DNA from: an uncultured Flavobacteriales bacterium
GTDB taxonomy: Bacteria > Bacteroidota > Bacteroidia > Flavobacteriales_D > Crocinitomicaceae
Assembly: GCA_905480145.1 (NCBI GenBank)
Contig: CAJQPA010000032.1
Location: forward strand, 1 to 45,827
Direction: 5' to 3'
Length of the DNA: 45,827 bases
Of this stretch, positions 18,302-27,713 are shown piece after piece. The notes under the pieces were generated by a model. The model worked only from the letters and a program-made list of their open reading frames with translations. It was not told the DNA's origin and searched no databases. The position numbers and the translations under genes are program-made. Each line of letters starts with the position of its first letter. Position 1 is the first letter of the stretch.

Positions 18302-21300
18302 CGAATCACTATTCTTTCTGGATTCAGGCCTCCAGTTTCAATTAAATAGACACCCGCGTCGAATTTTGACACGTCTATTGTTATTAAATTCTTACCACTT
18401 TGACTATTCACAAAAACTTCCTTTATTAACTTTCCTGTTAGGTCTCTAATCACCACATTAGTGAATTGGTTAGACGTCAGATTATAGCTTATATTTAACT
18501 CTTTCGTTGCTGGGTTAGGGTAAATTTGAACTTGCTCCATTGAATTTTCAATAATGCCAGAAGTAATCAAAGTATCTGAAGGAGCTCCTTCATATATATT
18601 TATATCATCAATATATATTGAGTTCCCCCCATCGCTTTCGAAAGTAAATTTGAATCTGAAATCATCTGAAAAAAATGCATTCGTAATATTTGTCATATGC
18701 ACCGTTGTCCAGTCTTCTTCTATACTTGGTGTCCAGCTAGCTGGTGATGTTTGATCAGATAAAAAAGAGCCGTGAAGCGATTTTCTGAGCAACCAATTTT
18801 CTGAGCAGTTTTCTCGAGCGTAAACCCTTAACCATTCGTCATTTCCAGAAATCTTTTTTCTATATGAGTACCTAAAACTAAGTGTCATTGATGCAGAAGC
18901 ATCAAGAGTCGACAAATCTACCGGACCAGAAATTAGTTCATCAATATTACCTCCACTTTGGGTATAATTTAATAATCTAGCGGACTGATTACCGGATAAT
19001 GCTGCTTGTGTATTAATCATCCATGCCTGATTAAACCCTGAGTTGACCACTGACCATTCATCAATATTGGTCAATGATGAATAATTTTCAAAACCTTCAA
19101 AATAAGGTATGGCAGACGCTGCACTAATGTGAATTCTGTCAGTCAAATAAACTGAATCTACATCAAAACCATTGTCCACGACTAAGGCAACATCATAATC
19201 TCCCGCTGCACTATAACATACTTGCGGATTCTGGTCTGAACTGAAAGAAGGTGTCCCATTTGGAAAGTACCAAGAATAAGAAGATGTTGCGTCCGCATTA
19301 ATACTTTGATTATCAAAAGTCAAGCAATGACCAGTTCCCGCATCTTCACAGTCGACTGAAAACAAGGCTGTTGGAGTACTCCACAGGCACTCAAATTCAA
19401 CTCCTGTTTTTTGAATGGCAAAATGTCTTTCACTAATTGCATTGTCAGGACCTATTGCCTTTACACTATACCAACCTGTATTTGTCGATGGCTGCATAAT
19501 AGTAAAATAATTTGTTGCACTCACACCTATTGAGTCCATGTACTTACTTCCCAACATACTGACTTCGTATAGTATAGCGCCGGGAACAGAATCCCATATT
19601 ATTTTTGTAGAATCCGGACAAGCCCAAGCAAAATCAAGATTATTAGGCACATCGATAATGCTGAACACTTCATCACTTTCGTCTGAAATTAAACCTCTCG
19701 TCACCCTCACTTTCACTAATCCAGATAGAGAGTCAGGCACTGACCAGTTGTGAAACAGTTTATTTGCATTTACAGTTACCATAGGATTCCAAAGTAATCC
19801 GTTGTCTGTTGTATACTCTAGAACAAAATCCTCTGGAGATTCAGGAGCATCCCATCTAATAATTTCTGATGTAGAAGGTTCAAAAGGTTCACCTCCATTA
19901 GGGTATGTAATATTTACCTCATCTTTAATGAAATAATAGACAATATGATATGACTGCGGTCCTTGAGGGATATTAAAACCATCAATTGTTATTGTATGAT
20001 TCCCAGATGTTGGATTAAGAATGGTCACCTGTTCCATGTTGTTCAGGTTATCAATCCCGGGAACAGCAAGTGCGTTTAAAGAGGCAACTGTTGGTGTCGG
20101 ATCCAAAACCCATGGCAAATAATCAACCGCCGATGGGTCTGAAACAACCATATTAATATCATTTACTAAGGCAGTTGAAGAACTTGTTGAGCCTTCATAA
20201 TCTACCCAATAAACCATAACCCTTAACTCTTTTACTTCTGCAGGTACAGAAACAATATGGGTGTTCAAACTGCCTTGAGAAATAGAATCATAAATAAATA
20301 GATTCTTGTTGAAGGTTTCATAAGCTCTTCTAGCGTTAATTCTGCCCCATCCATGAATGAAGTCCGGACCTTTATTCCCTAAATCTTCTCCTGTGTTCAG
20401 AATACTCGCTTTAATTAAGCCAGAAAGTGGGTTTACGCCATAATCACTTCTGTATGCTTCATAAAGTTGCGCAATTGTTCCGGCGACTCCAGGGCAAGAC
20501 ATTGAAGTTCCCGTTTTATTTTCGTAGCTATTATCTGAAATTGTTGAATATACACTTGAGCCAACTCCACAAATATCCGGCTTAATTCTTCCATCTTCTG
20601 CGGGGCCTCTGCTACTCGATGAGGCTATCACATCATAACGAGTTAAATTCCCAACACAAAAAACATTTTTTCCTACCTTGTGGCCTCCGGTAATATTCCC
20701 CCATCCGGCTCCTGCTCCATATCCGCAATCTTCCGTTCCTGAGTTCCCTGCTGAAAATACGTGGGTTAATGCTGGCATTTGTCTTATTTGCTGATCAAGT
20801 TGTGCCGCCAATGAAGTATACCCCCCATTACAACCATTACTATAACTCTTAGATGTCACAACAAGACTATCGTTCGCATACAAGCTTGGTATTAGATTAT
20901 AGTTTGTATTTGCAGAACTGTAAACTAATAAATTCACTCCATCAGCCATTCCTCTTGTGGAGGGGTCAAGGTTTCCTGCTCCCATAATTGTACCAGCAAC
21001 ATGGTCACCATGATTATCGGCATCATCTGAACTACAACCTAGACAACCAGATTGATCAATACGACCCTCATAATCAATATGGTCACCGATATAGCCATCA
21101 TCTTGCATCATCACTGTAACACCTTCCCCGCGATAAAACAATCCATTTGCATTATCTGAACGAAGAAAATTTGATCTATGGTCAGTCCTTCCGACTTTAT
21201 TTTCAGGCTGACCCTCTTCACTTGTTGGTTCGAAATAAAACAGCTCGTTTATGCTATATAATTCATTAAGTTTAGACAATTGAACTCGAATTGTTAATTG

Positions 21301-21780
21301 ATTTAATGATGGAGATGACTCTAAAATTATTACGTTGAGCTCTTCACCGAAAAGAGATTGCACCTCCACTCCTGAAAAGTAATTACATATTAAATCTACT
21401 TGATCATTCTCAGAAATTGCGTGCGCTGGATAAATTCCTTCACTTAAGTTTTTTGCTAGTTTAAATTCATTTCTAATTGCTGAAACTTGAGCAATTTGAT
21501 TGAATGAAGAAAAATTAACTCCCGCTTTAATCAAAGCATAAAAAGACTTTTCAGGAAGATACCCATGCAACTCTATTCCTGCTGATTTAAGCTTTTCTTT
21601 TTCTGCAGTGGTCGGAGTATTATGAAATGAAACTATAGCATATTGCTGAGTTTCTGAATTATAATTCTCTCTGATATCTTCTAATTCTTGAAAAGAATAA
21701 GTGCCCGATTTCAATTTTAAATTTTGCCCCAAAGAGATGGAGTATATCAAAAGGAAAGTAAAAAATAATCTGTTTTTCAT
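18298..21780 (-). CDS. Subtilisin-like S8 peptidase with T9SS type A tail
   Basis: The product has 1160 residues. A signal peptide (MKNRLFFTFLLIYSISLGQ) is followed by a propeptide-like region and the S8 domain with catalytic candidates Asp227 (MMQDDGY), His257 (NHGDHVAGT) and Ser426 (TGTSMSCPGVAG). All three are present, so it should be active. After the protease domain come beta-sandwich regions, a PKD-like domain ('YSWYFPNGTPSFSSDQNP', 'GDYDVALVVDNG'), a jelly-roll/MAM-like region with 'ISGNDEWLRVYARENCSENW' and 'IYIDDINIYEG', and the type A sorting domain ('VQIYPNPATKELNISYN' to 'PERIVIR'). It is expected to be secreted by T9SS as an extracellular endopeptidase. The gene's stop overlaps the stop of the PrcB-like lipoprotein gene in TTAA at 18298-18301. 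Confidence 0.92.
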   Translation of the reverse strand: MKNRLFFTFLLIYSISLGQNLKLKSGTYSFQELEDIRENYNSETQQYAIVSFHNTPTTAEKEKLKSAGIELHGYLPEKSFYALIKAGVNFSSFNQIAQVSAIRNEFKLAKNLSEGIYPAHAISENDQVDLICNYFSGVEVQSLFGEELNVIILESSPSLNQLTIRVQLSKLNELYSINELFYFEPTSEEGQPENKVGRTDHRSNFLRSDNANGLFYRGEGVTVMMQDDGYIGDHIDYEGRIDQSGCLGCSSDDADNHGDHVAGTIMGAGNLDPSTRGMADGVNLLVYSSANTNYNLIPSLYANDSLVVTSKSYSNGCNGGYTSLAAQLDQQIRQMPALTHVFSAGNSGTEDCGYGAGAGWGNITGGHKVGKNVFCVGNLTRYDVIASSSSRGPAEDGRIKPDICGVGSSVYSTISDNSYENKTGTSMSCPGVAGTIAQLYEAYRSDYGVNPLSGLIKASILNTGEDLGNKGPDFIHGWGRINARRAYETFNKNLFIYDSISQGSLNTHIVSVPAEVKELRVMVYWVDYEGSTSSSTALVNDINMVVSDPSAVDYLPWVLDPTPTVASLNALAVPGIDNLNNMEQVTILNPTSGNHTITIDGFNIPQGPQSYHIVYYFIKDEVNITYPNGGEPFEPSTSEIIRWDAPESPEDFVLEYTTDNGLLWNPMVTVNANKLFHNWSVPDSLSGLVKVRVTRGLISDESDEVFSIIDVPNNLDFAWACPDSTKIIWDSVPGAILYEVSMLGSKYMDSIGVSATNYFTIMQPSTNTGWYSVKAIGPDNAISERHFAIQKTGVEFECLWSTPTALFSVDCEDAGTGHCLTFDNQSINADATSSYSWYFPNGTPSFSSDQNPQVCYSAAGDYDVALVVDNGFDVDSVYLTDRIHISAASAIPYFEGFENYSSLTNIDEWSVVNSGFNQAWMINTQAALSGNQSARLLNYTQSGGNIDELISGPVDLSTLDASASMTLSFRYSYRKKISGNDEWLRVYARENCSENWLLRKSLHGSFLSDQTSPASWTPSIEEDWTTVHMTNITNAFFSDDFRFKFTFESDGGNSIYIDDINIYEGAPSDTLITSGIIENSMEQVQIYPNPATKELNISYNLTSNQFTNVVIRDLTGKLIKEVFVNSQSGKNLITIDVSKFDAGVYLIETGGLNPERIVIR

Positions 21781-22012
21781 AAGCTCATATTAATCTATTC
21801 AAGTGTATATCATGAATTTGCAATTAGACGAATATAAAGAATAAATACTTACACAGGTGTTAATTGTTTCTTCAAAGCCCCTTATTTTAGTTGCAAAACG
21901 ATTTTTCTAAAGAATATGGTTTCTTTAGCTTTTACCACCCACCTGCATCATAATAAAAGTTACTGTACACCAATTGAAACAGGAAGTTGATGAATTTTTG
22001 TAAATTTATATT

Positions 22013-23881
22013 ATGCCACAGACAAATAAATTAATCATTGCTTTCCTATTCTTTTCGTTTTTATCCTATTCACAATTAACACCCACCTATAATGACATAT
22101 GGATTAACATGCGGGATGGTGAACAAATTCAAGCAGACGTTTACATTCCTAGTGGTGTTGATTCTGCTGAGGTCATTTTAATTCAAACCCCTTACAATAA
22201 AAACTTCTTTTCATTGTCCCTACCTCTTGGTGTTGGAACTAACTTGGATGGACAACCTTACATATGGGTTATCGTGGATTGGCGAGGGTTTTATGGTTCA
22301 AATGGGGCTGATTTGTCCAATTTTGAGCGAGGTGAAGACGGTTATGATGTTTGTGAGTGGATTTCTCAACAGGTTTGGCATAAAGATAGGATTGGAACTT
22401 GGGGGCCTTCTGCTTTGGGTGGGGTTCAATATAGCACTGCGAGAGAACAACACCCCAGTCACACTTGCGCTGTGCCCATAGTTGCGCATCCTCAACAAAA
22501 TTATAATGGGTATTTCACTGGAGGAGTTTTAGAAAAAGCTAGGCTCGAACAGCTGGATGCTTTAGGGTATGGCCTATCTCCAATAATTCTTGCCAACCCA
22601 TACTATAATGCACTTTGGACTTTTTCAGAAAACAGTACTTGGTATCCGCAAGACATTATTATTCCAACCTTACAAATTGGAGGATGGTATGATCACAATA
22701 TTGATATTATGATGGATTGGTATATTGCAACAAGAACACAATCTGAATCTTCCGTGCAAAACGAGCAATGGTTCTTGGTTGGCCCATGGGTGCATGGTGG
22801 TTCAGGAGCAGCATATGTCGGAAGCTCAATACAAGGAGAACTTTCTTATCCCAATGCTGAGCACGTATCAGACAGCATGGCTTGGGATTTTCTATCCTAT
22901 TACCTGCTAGACACACCAAATAATTGGGAGAATACAAATCTGATCACGTATTATCGTACAGGTGAAAATCAATGGAGCTCAACCAATGCAAATAGTATTG
23001 AAATTATTACTGAAGATATTTTATTCCTTGATCAAGGTGGACAACTTTCTTCTAATAATGGAACCTCATCAACGCTGTTTATTTCCGATCCGCACCTGCC
23101 ATCTCCCACAATTGGTGGTGCAACCTTACACACAACTTTGGAGCAAGGTCCTTTTAACCAGAGTAGTTTAGATTCAAGACCTGATATAATCACCTTTGAA
23201 ACAGATGACCTAAGCAATGATGTTACTGCTTCAGGTCGAATTAAAGTGAACTTGTTCGTTGAATCTGATCAACCAGATGCAGACGTCTCCATTCGAATAG
23301 TTGACTTATATCCAGATGGCCGTTCAATGTTGGTTACCGATGGAATTCATAGAATGCGTTTTAGAAATGGGTTTACCCAAACAGATGAGTCTTTTATGAC
23401 TCCGGGGAGTGTTTATAATGTTGAAGTTGAACTTCCTTTTATTCACTACACCTGGAAAGCTGGTCATCAAATTAAGATATACATCGGAGGAAATAACGCA
23501 AAAAGGTATGATGTTAATTTACAAAATGGAGGTCCCATGTATATTGCCGGGGACACGAATATAGCTAGTATACAAATTCATCACAATTCAAGCTATCCAT
23601 CTCGGCTAATCCTTCCTGGAAATAACACATTTTTGAGCACATCTGAATTAAATAAAAACTTATTCGAAGTCTTCCCAAACCCGACAAATGACATCTTGAA
23701 AATCAAAGGAAAACTGAACACTAATAAAGTTGAAGTAATCAATATTCAGGGAGAAGTATTGTTATCTTTAAGCAAGCCAATTATTAATACTGTAAACACT
23801 TCTGATTTGGCTCCCGGCATATACTTCTTACGAATATACTTGAATAAAAATTGGGTAGAAAAACGATTTGTCAAGCTTTAA
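22013..23881 (+). CDS. CocE/X-Pro dipeptidyl-peptidase-like hydrolase with T9SS tail
   Basis: The product has 622 residues. The N-terminal MPQTNKLIIAFLFFSFLSYSQ is a signal peptide. The alpha/beta-hydrolase domain shows 'DVYIPSG', 'DWRGFYGSNG' and the nucleophile motif 'WGPSALGGVQ' (Ser133), with Asp227 (GGWYDHN) and His261 (GPWVHGG) completing a likely triad. The C-terminal jelly-roll of the CocE/NonD/X-Pro family lies at ~390-520 ('RPDIITFETDDLSNDVTASG'), then a short type A T9SS sorting domain ('VFPNPTNDILKIKG' to 'EKRFVKL'). The enzyme should cleave esters or N-terminal Xaa-Pro dipeptides outside the cell; with a subtilase and trypsin-like peptidases nearby a role in peptide digestion is plausible. 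Its stop overlaps that of the convergent anti-sigma gene. Confidence 0.9.
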   Translation: MPQTNKLIIAFLFFSFLSYSQLTPTYNDIWINMRDGEQIQADVYIPSGVDSAEVILIQTPYNKNFFSLSLPLGVGTNLDGQPYIWVIVDWRGFYGSNGADLSNFERGEDGYDVCEWISQQVWHKDRIGTWGPSALGGVQYSTAREQHPSHTCAVPIVAHPQQNYNGYFTGGVLEKARLEQLDALGYGLSPIILANPYYNALWTFSENSTWYPQDIIIPTLQIGGWYDHNIDIMMDWYIATRTQSESSVQNEQWFLVGPWVHGGSGAAYVGSSIQGELSYPNAEHVSDSMAWDFLSYYLLDTPNNWENTNLITYYRTGENQWSSTNANSIEIITEDILFLDQGGQLSSNNGTSSTLFISDPHLPSPTIGGATLHTTLEQGPFNQSSLDSRPDIITFETDDLSNDVTASGRIKVNLFVESDQPDADVSIRIVDLYPDGRSMLVTDGIHRMRFRNGFTQTDESFMTPGSVYNVEVELPFIHYTWKAGHQIKIYIGGNNAKRYDVNLQNGGPMYIAGDTNIASIQIHHNSSYPSRLILPGNNTFLSTSELNKNLFEVFPNPTNDILKIKGKLNTNKVEVINIQGEVLLSLSKPIINTVNTSDLAPGIYFLRIYLNKNWVEKRFVKL

Positions 23882-24873
23882 TTTCTCTTTCTAGAAATCT
23901 CCAATTTCCCTATCTTCAGAAAGAATCCACTTGGTTTTCCTGCTTCTTTTTTCTTTAATCTAAAGTCAACTGTTCGCTTAATTTTATCCCCTACAAAGTT
24001 TGTAACCGGTTTGATAGGGTTATTCATATCACTAAACTCAAGAGAAGCTAAATCTTGGTTGTTCTCTTCACTAACTAGTTCATTTGGGTCAGGGGGGTAA
24101 ATATGAATTGGTTCAACTTTTTGATTTTCCAAGGAAATTAAATTAGCTGATGGACCTCGCGGAGATAAGTTGTTATTGATCTTGTCCGTTATATTCGGTT
24201 TATTTGTAGGAGCAGTTGATCCAACACTTTCTTTCGTTGTCAGCACGTTTGTTTTTTCTTCGAATGACTTTTCAGCGAACTGCAAATTATCCTTTGCATC
24301 TGTCCCTGGAACTTCTTTTACTATTTCTGGATTGACCGGGTCTTTTTCAACAAATTTTACATTTTCATTTTCAAGAATATCATTCCTATTGAAGTTCCAC
24401 AATAACATTGCTAGCATAATGCTTGCAGCAACAGCATAATATGGCCAAAGAATGATAGCTCTTTTTCTTTTTAAACTATTCTTCTCTAAATAAACAAACT
24501 TCTCTTCTGGACTGAAGTAAGTGCTATTTATTAAAGTCTTTTCTTTTTCAAGTTCTGAATTCCCTGCAATAAACGAATCGATTTCATTTTCTTTCTCTTC
24601 ACTCAATAACCCTTCAGCTTGAGAAATAAGAAAGTACTCATAATTAAGGTTTGTAATCTTGTCGGACAATAAAGGCTGTTTCAAACTATTCTTAAAGGTG
24701 TCATCCATAAAAGGCTGCTCTAACTCCAGAGCAGGAAGATCTTCATCGACAACTTTTAATTCAGGGTTTTCTTCTAAGAATAATAAAAACAAAGCATGGT
24801 CTTCCTCACTCAAGTTTCCTTCAAGGAAGTCGAGATAAAATGCTTCATAATTAAAAATACTTATTCTTTCCAT
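23878..24873 (-). CDS. Membrane anti-sigma factor-like protein
   Basis: This 331-residue protein follows the ECF sigma gene after a four-base gap, and has a cytoplasmic N-terminal part (~1-140) with two similar acidic helical segments ('YEAFYLDFLEGNLSEED' and 'YEYFLISQAEGLLSEEKE'), one transmembrane helix (~143-160, 'AVAASIMLAMLLWNF') and a low-complexity extracytoplasmic part. The duplicated N-terminal motif and the membrane topology are what is seen in Bacteroidota anti-sigma factors that hold an ECF sigma at the membrane. No zinc-binding HxxxCxxC motif is visible. The extracytoplasmic signal is unknown. The stop codon overlaps that of the CocE-like gene in TTAA at 23878-23881. Confidence 0.75.
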   Translation of the reverse strand: MERISIFNYEAFYLDFLEGNLSEEDHALFLLFLEENPELKVVDEDLPALELEQPFMDDTFKNSLKQPLLSDKITNLNYEYFLISQAEGLLSEEKENEIDSFIAGNSELEKEKTLINSTYFSPEEKFVYLEKNSLKRKRAIILWPYYAVAASIMLAMLLWNFNRNDILENENVKFVEKDPVNPEIVKEVPGTDAKDNLQFAEKSFEEKTNVLTTKESVGSTAPTNKPNITDKINNNLSPRGPSANLISLENQKVEPIHIYPPDPNELVSEENNQDLASLEFSDMNNPIKPVTNFVGDKIKRTVDFRLKKKEAGKPSGFFLKIGKLEISRKRN

Positions 24874-24877
24874 TCTG

Positions 24878-25360
24878 TTATATGACTAAATCTAGTCTCT
24901 TTATATATTCTTTCAACGCCTTTCTAGCTCTAAAAATGTAGACCTTTACTTGTGATTCTGACAATTCTGTTATCTCCGCAATTTCTGAGTAACTATACCC
25001 TTCATAATCTCTTAATAACACCACTGTTTTTTGTATTTCATTGAGTTTAGACAGTGCGTCAGTCAGTACTTCATTCATGTCAAATTGCAGTGTCTGATTG
25101 GTTGTAGACTCCGGCGCTTGATCAATGTCACCTGATCGCTTGTCCTTCTTTGACCAGTCGATAATCGCATGATAAGCAGTTGTGAACAAATAGGACTTAA
25201 CTTTTGAATACTGAACTTCCTCATGCTTAACCCAAACTTTCATAAAAGTCTCTTGCACAATATCTTTTGCCGACATCTCATTTCTAAGGTGCTTCATAGC
25301 GAACCGGAAAATGTTATCCGAATAATCGTCAATTGCTTTATTATACTCTTTTTGAGTCAT
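24878..25360 (-). CDS. ECF-family RNA polymerase sigma factor
   Basis: The 160-residue protein has sigma region 2 at ~10-75 ('FRFAMKHLRNEMSAKDIVQE', 'FMKVWVKHEEV', 'VKSYLFTTAYHAIIDW') and region 4 at ~105-155 with the helix-turn-helix 'GYSYSEIAEITELSESQVKV' and 'RARKALKEYI'. The length is normal for a group 4 sigma factor. It directs RNA polymerase to a stress or envelope regulon, and the next gene encodes its likely membrane anti-sigma factor. A possible self-regulated promoter is seen just upstream (25380-25408). Confidence 0.95.
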   Translation of the reverse strand: MTQKEYNKAIDDYSDNIFRFAMKHLRNEMSAKDIVQETFMKVWVKHEEVQYSKVKSYLFTTAYHAIIDWSKKDKRSGDIDQAPESTTNQTLQFDMNEVLTDALSKLNEIQKTVVLLRDYEGYSYSEIAEITELSESQVKVYIFRARKALKEYIKRLDLVI

Positions 25361-25379
25361 TCACTCTGTTTTTCATAGG

Positions 25380-25408
25380 TAAGACTTACAAGTTACCGAA
25401 AAGTTACA
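25380..25408 (-). promoter_or_regulatory. Candidate ECF-type promoter of the sigma/anti-sigma genes
   Basis: Read on the minus strand, TGTAAC (25408-25403) is followed after 17 bases by GTCTTA (25385-25380). AAC in the -35 box and GTC in the -10 box are common in ECF-dependent promoters. The ATG at 25360 would lie roughly 13 bases after the predicted transcription start. A second GTAACT copy lies inside the spacer. Autoregulation is an inference. Confidence 0.42.
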
Positions 25409-25456
25409 AGTCCAGACAAAATTTATATCTTTAGTAAAAAAATAACTTCATTTATC

Positions 25457-26020
25457 ATGACAGTATTGTACATTTTATTAGGAATAGGAGCTCTCATTAT
25501 TCTATGGTATATCTCAGCAAACAACAAACTTGTAGCTTTAAAAAACAACCGTGAAAATGCATTTGCCGACATTGATGTTCAACTTAAGCAACGACATGAT
25601 TTAATTCCACAATTAATTGCAACGGTCAAAGGATATATGGATCATGAAAAAGAAGTTCTTCTTCGTATTACTGAGGCAAGATCTAATGCGATGGGGGCAA
25701 AAACGATTAATGATAAGGTGTCTGCTGAAAATGAACTCTCTGCGGCTATGAGTGGTTTCAATATTCAGGTTGAAGCATACCCAGATTTGAAAGCAAGCAC
25801 AAACTTCTTGCAGCTTCAAGGGGAAATATCGGATGTAGAAAACAAATTAGCTGCCGTTAGACGTTATTTTAACTCAGCAACTAAGGAGTTGAACACTGCA
25901 ATTGAATCGATACCCTCAAACTTTGTAGCAAACATTAAAGGTATGACGCCTCAACCAATGTTTGATCTAGGAGAAACACAAAGAGAAGACTTAGACAAGG
26001 CTCCTGAGATTAAGTTTTAA
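25457..26020 (+). CDS. lemA: LemA family protein
   Basis: The 187-residue product has an N-terminal membrane helix (~3-20) and then the long antiparallel helical bundle of the LemA family: 'NNRENAFADIDVQLKQRHDLIPQLIATVKGY' (split as NNRENAFADIDVQL and KQRHDLIPQLIATVKGY), 'ITEARSNAM', 'VRRYFNSATKELNTAIESIP' and the ending 'LDKAPEIKF'. Length and motifs are standard. The topology puts the bundle on one face of the inner membrane; the biochemical role is unknown. LemA genes are often next to M48 peptidases. Here the M48 gene lies 1.7 kb downstream with a gene on the other strand in between, and a relic like the lemA 3' end lies before it. A weak -7-like TATCTTTA at 25426-25433 could be its promoter. 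Confidence 0.93.
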   Translation: MTVLYILLGIGALIILWYISANNKLVALKNNRENAFADIDVQLKQRHDLIPQLIATVKGYMDHEKEVLLRITEARSNAMGAKTINDKVSAENELSAAMSGFNIQVEAYPDLKASTNFLQLQGEISDVENKLAAVRRYFNSATKELNTAIESIPSNFVANIKGMTPQPMFDLGETQREDLDKAPEIKF

Positions 26021-26025
26021 GTGGG

Positions 26026-27570
26026 TTAGTTAATCTTAATCAATTTCTTTTTGTTGAAATAATATGTGTTTTCTCTTTTAAGGTCGGAAACTTTCATTAT
26101 TAATTCAGTTTTCATTTGATCAATTGAGTGATAATGTTGAATGTTCGACTTTTCCTTTTTTGTGAGTTTGCCGTTTAGAATTAGAGAAGTTGAAGAATCA
26201 TTTTTATTTGATTTCAATTCGTAAACCGCATTTTCTAGGATTTCATGAGTAAACGCAATTCTTAAACTTGAATTATTTTTTAACCTTAAAGATTCGCTAA
26301 AACCATTTCTAAAGATATATACACCCCGATAATTGTCCGGCAAATTAACCAGGAGGATATTTTTATCATTTCTTGAGATATTATCAATTGATAAGACTAG
26401 ATTATCTCTAATTTCTGAAGCTTCAACCCAAATTTGATTCGTGTAAATTGTTAGTGTACAATAAAGACTAAAAGCAGATAAAGCAATGATGTAACACATT
26501 CTTTTTGAATAGAATCCAAAAGTAGACGAAATTAAAATTGCAAAAAAGACAGATGGCAAGTAGCCATATCTGTCACTCTGAATACTGCCTAAAAAAGAAG
26601 TTTCCAAATTTAGAACTGGGAAAAGTGAAATAATAAATATTAGCAAGAGAGCTGCAACTGCTGAAATTTTTACTCTTGTTGCTGAACTTGGTTTCACAAA
26701 AATACTAATCGCTAATGCAAGAAACACAAAGCCAAGTGTTAAAGCCAGAGTTGCTGAGTAACGGTATAACAAAAAGAACTTGGCCATGTAGGCTTTTATA
26801 CCAAACCCCAAAATCTCAAGATCAAAATTTAAATGCGTTTCCACACCATACCCTCCAATAATATTCCCAAGAAATATGTAACGCATCAAAAAATACACTC
26901 CAAGAGTAGTTATGTTTCCAATTAAAAACAACTTGTTACTTTCTTTTGTCAACCTCCCAAAAAGCAATGCAATTGCAAAAATAATTATTGGAAGAATAAT
27001 GCTAATTTCTTTGCATAAAATAGAAAGAAAGAAAAATAAAAAATAAAAAATGACGTGTTTCGGTTTGGTTGACTCTTTGAACATCAAGTAGTAATTGAGA
27101 CTGACGAGCGCTAGCAGTGTCGACAATATGTATGCTTGGCTGGCAAACCAATTAATTGTCTCTGTTTGGTATGGGGATGCAATAAACAGAGTTGCTGCCA
27201 GCAATCCAGTGAAATTGGAATTGGAATTGGGTGAGAATGTATTTAATTGAGAGTTTATCCGACGAGAAATGTGATATACAAATAAGGCTGTTAAATAAAA
27301 AAGCAAAAGGTTAATTATTTTGAAGGTTGTATAATTAACACCAAATATTTTTAACTCAGCAAACTGAAACAAGTAATTAATAGGCATGAAAAAAGGGACC
27401 CCTAAATTATTGAAAAACCCTTGAATTCCCTGAGTTTGATATCCGTTAATTCCTAAATAGTCATCTGAATAAAAGCCCAAATTCATTGTCTGAGAATACA
27501 AGCCAAAAACGAGAACAAGAAGAAAGACGTAGGTTTTTTTGTGGGCTATGTATGTTGTGGTTATGGCCAT
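26026..27570 (-). CDS. Multi-spanning GT-C-like membrane protein
   Basis: The 514-residue protein has about ten to twelve hydrophobic helices, a first loop with 'LGFYSDDYLG' (Asp36-Asp37) and a soluble C-terminal domain of ~120 residues. An acidic pair in the first extracytoplasmic loop after helix 1, followed by 'PFFMPINYLFQ', is typical of GT-C-fold glycosyltransferases that use lipid-linked sugars, so a transferase for surface glycans or glycoproteins is likely. The specificity cannot be read. The gene is alone on the minus strand between lemA (5-base gap, tail-to-tail) and the M48 peptidase gene, and it appears to split an ancestral lemA-M48 neighbourhood. It looks more AT-rich than its neighbours, which would fit acquisition, but I did not measure this. 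Confidence 0.65.
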   Translation of the reverse strand: MAITTTYIAHKKTYVFLLVLVFGLYSQTMNLGFYSDDYLGINGYQTQGIQGFFNNLGVPFFMPINYLFQFAELKIFGVNYTTFKIINLLLFYLTALFVYHISRRINSQLNTFSPNSNSNFTGLLAATLFIASPYQTETINWFASQAYILSTLLALVSLNYYLMFKESTKPKHVIFYFLFFFLSILCKEISIILPIIIFAIALLFGRLTKESNKLFLIGNITTLGVYFLMRYIFLGNIIGGYGVETHLNFDLEILGFGIKAYMAKFFLLYRYSATLALTLGFVFLALAISIFVKPSSATRVKISAVAALLLIFIISLFPVLNLETSFLGSIQSDRYGYLPSVFFAILISSTFGFYSKRMCYIIALSAFSLYCTLTIYTNQIWVEASEIRDNLVLSIDNISRNDKNILLVNLPDNYRGVYIFRNGFSESLRLKNNSSLRIAFTHEILENAVYELKSNKNDSSTSLILNGKLTKKEKSNIQHYHSIDQMKTELIMKVSDLKRENTYYFNKKKLIKIN

Positions 27571-27713
27571 TCAGCTAAAACATAAATGTGTAGTATCTTT
27601 CTCATTGACGATATGCTCAATTCGAGCAATAAATGTTAATTTTATTAATCTAAAGTAATTGTTTTTTTAACACTTTATAATATGATTCGTACATTATAGC
27701 TTTAAAGGTAAGA

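Noticed and set aside
22001..22008. TAAATTTA before the CocE-like gene as a -7 box
   Set aside because: It is only a few bases from the ATG and the nearest TTG is 24 bases upstream, so the spacing and leader do not fit well.
26008..26040. Inverted repeat GATTAAG/CTTAATC at the lemA-GT-C junction as a bidirectional terminator
   Set aside because: The stem is short, almost all A-T pairs and the loop is about 20 bases with no T-run placed after it, so I do not call a terminator.
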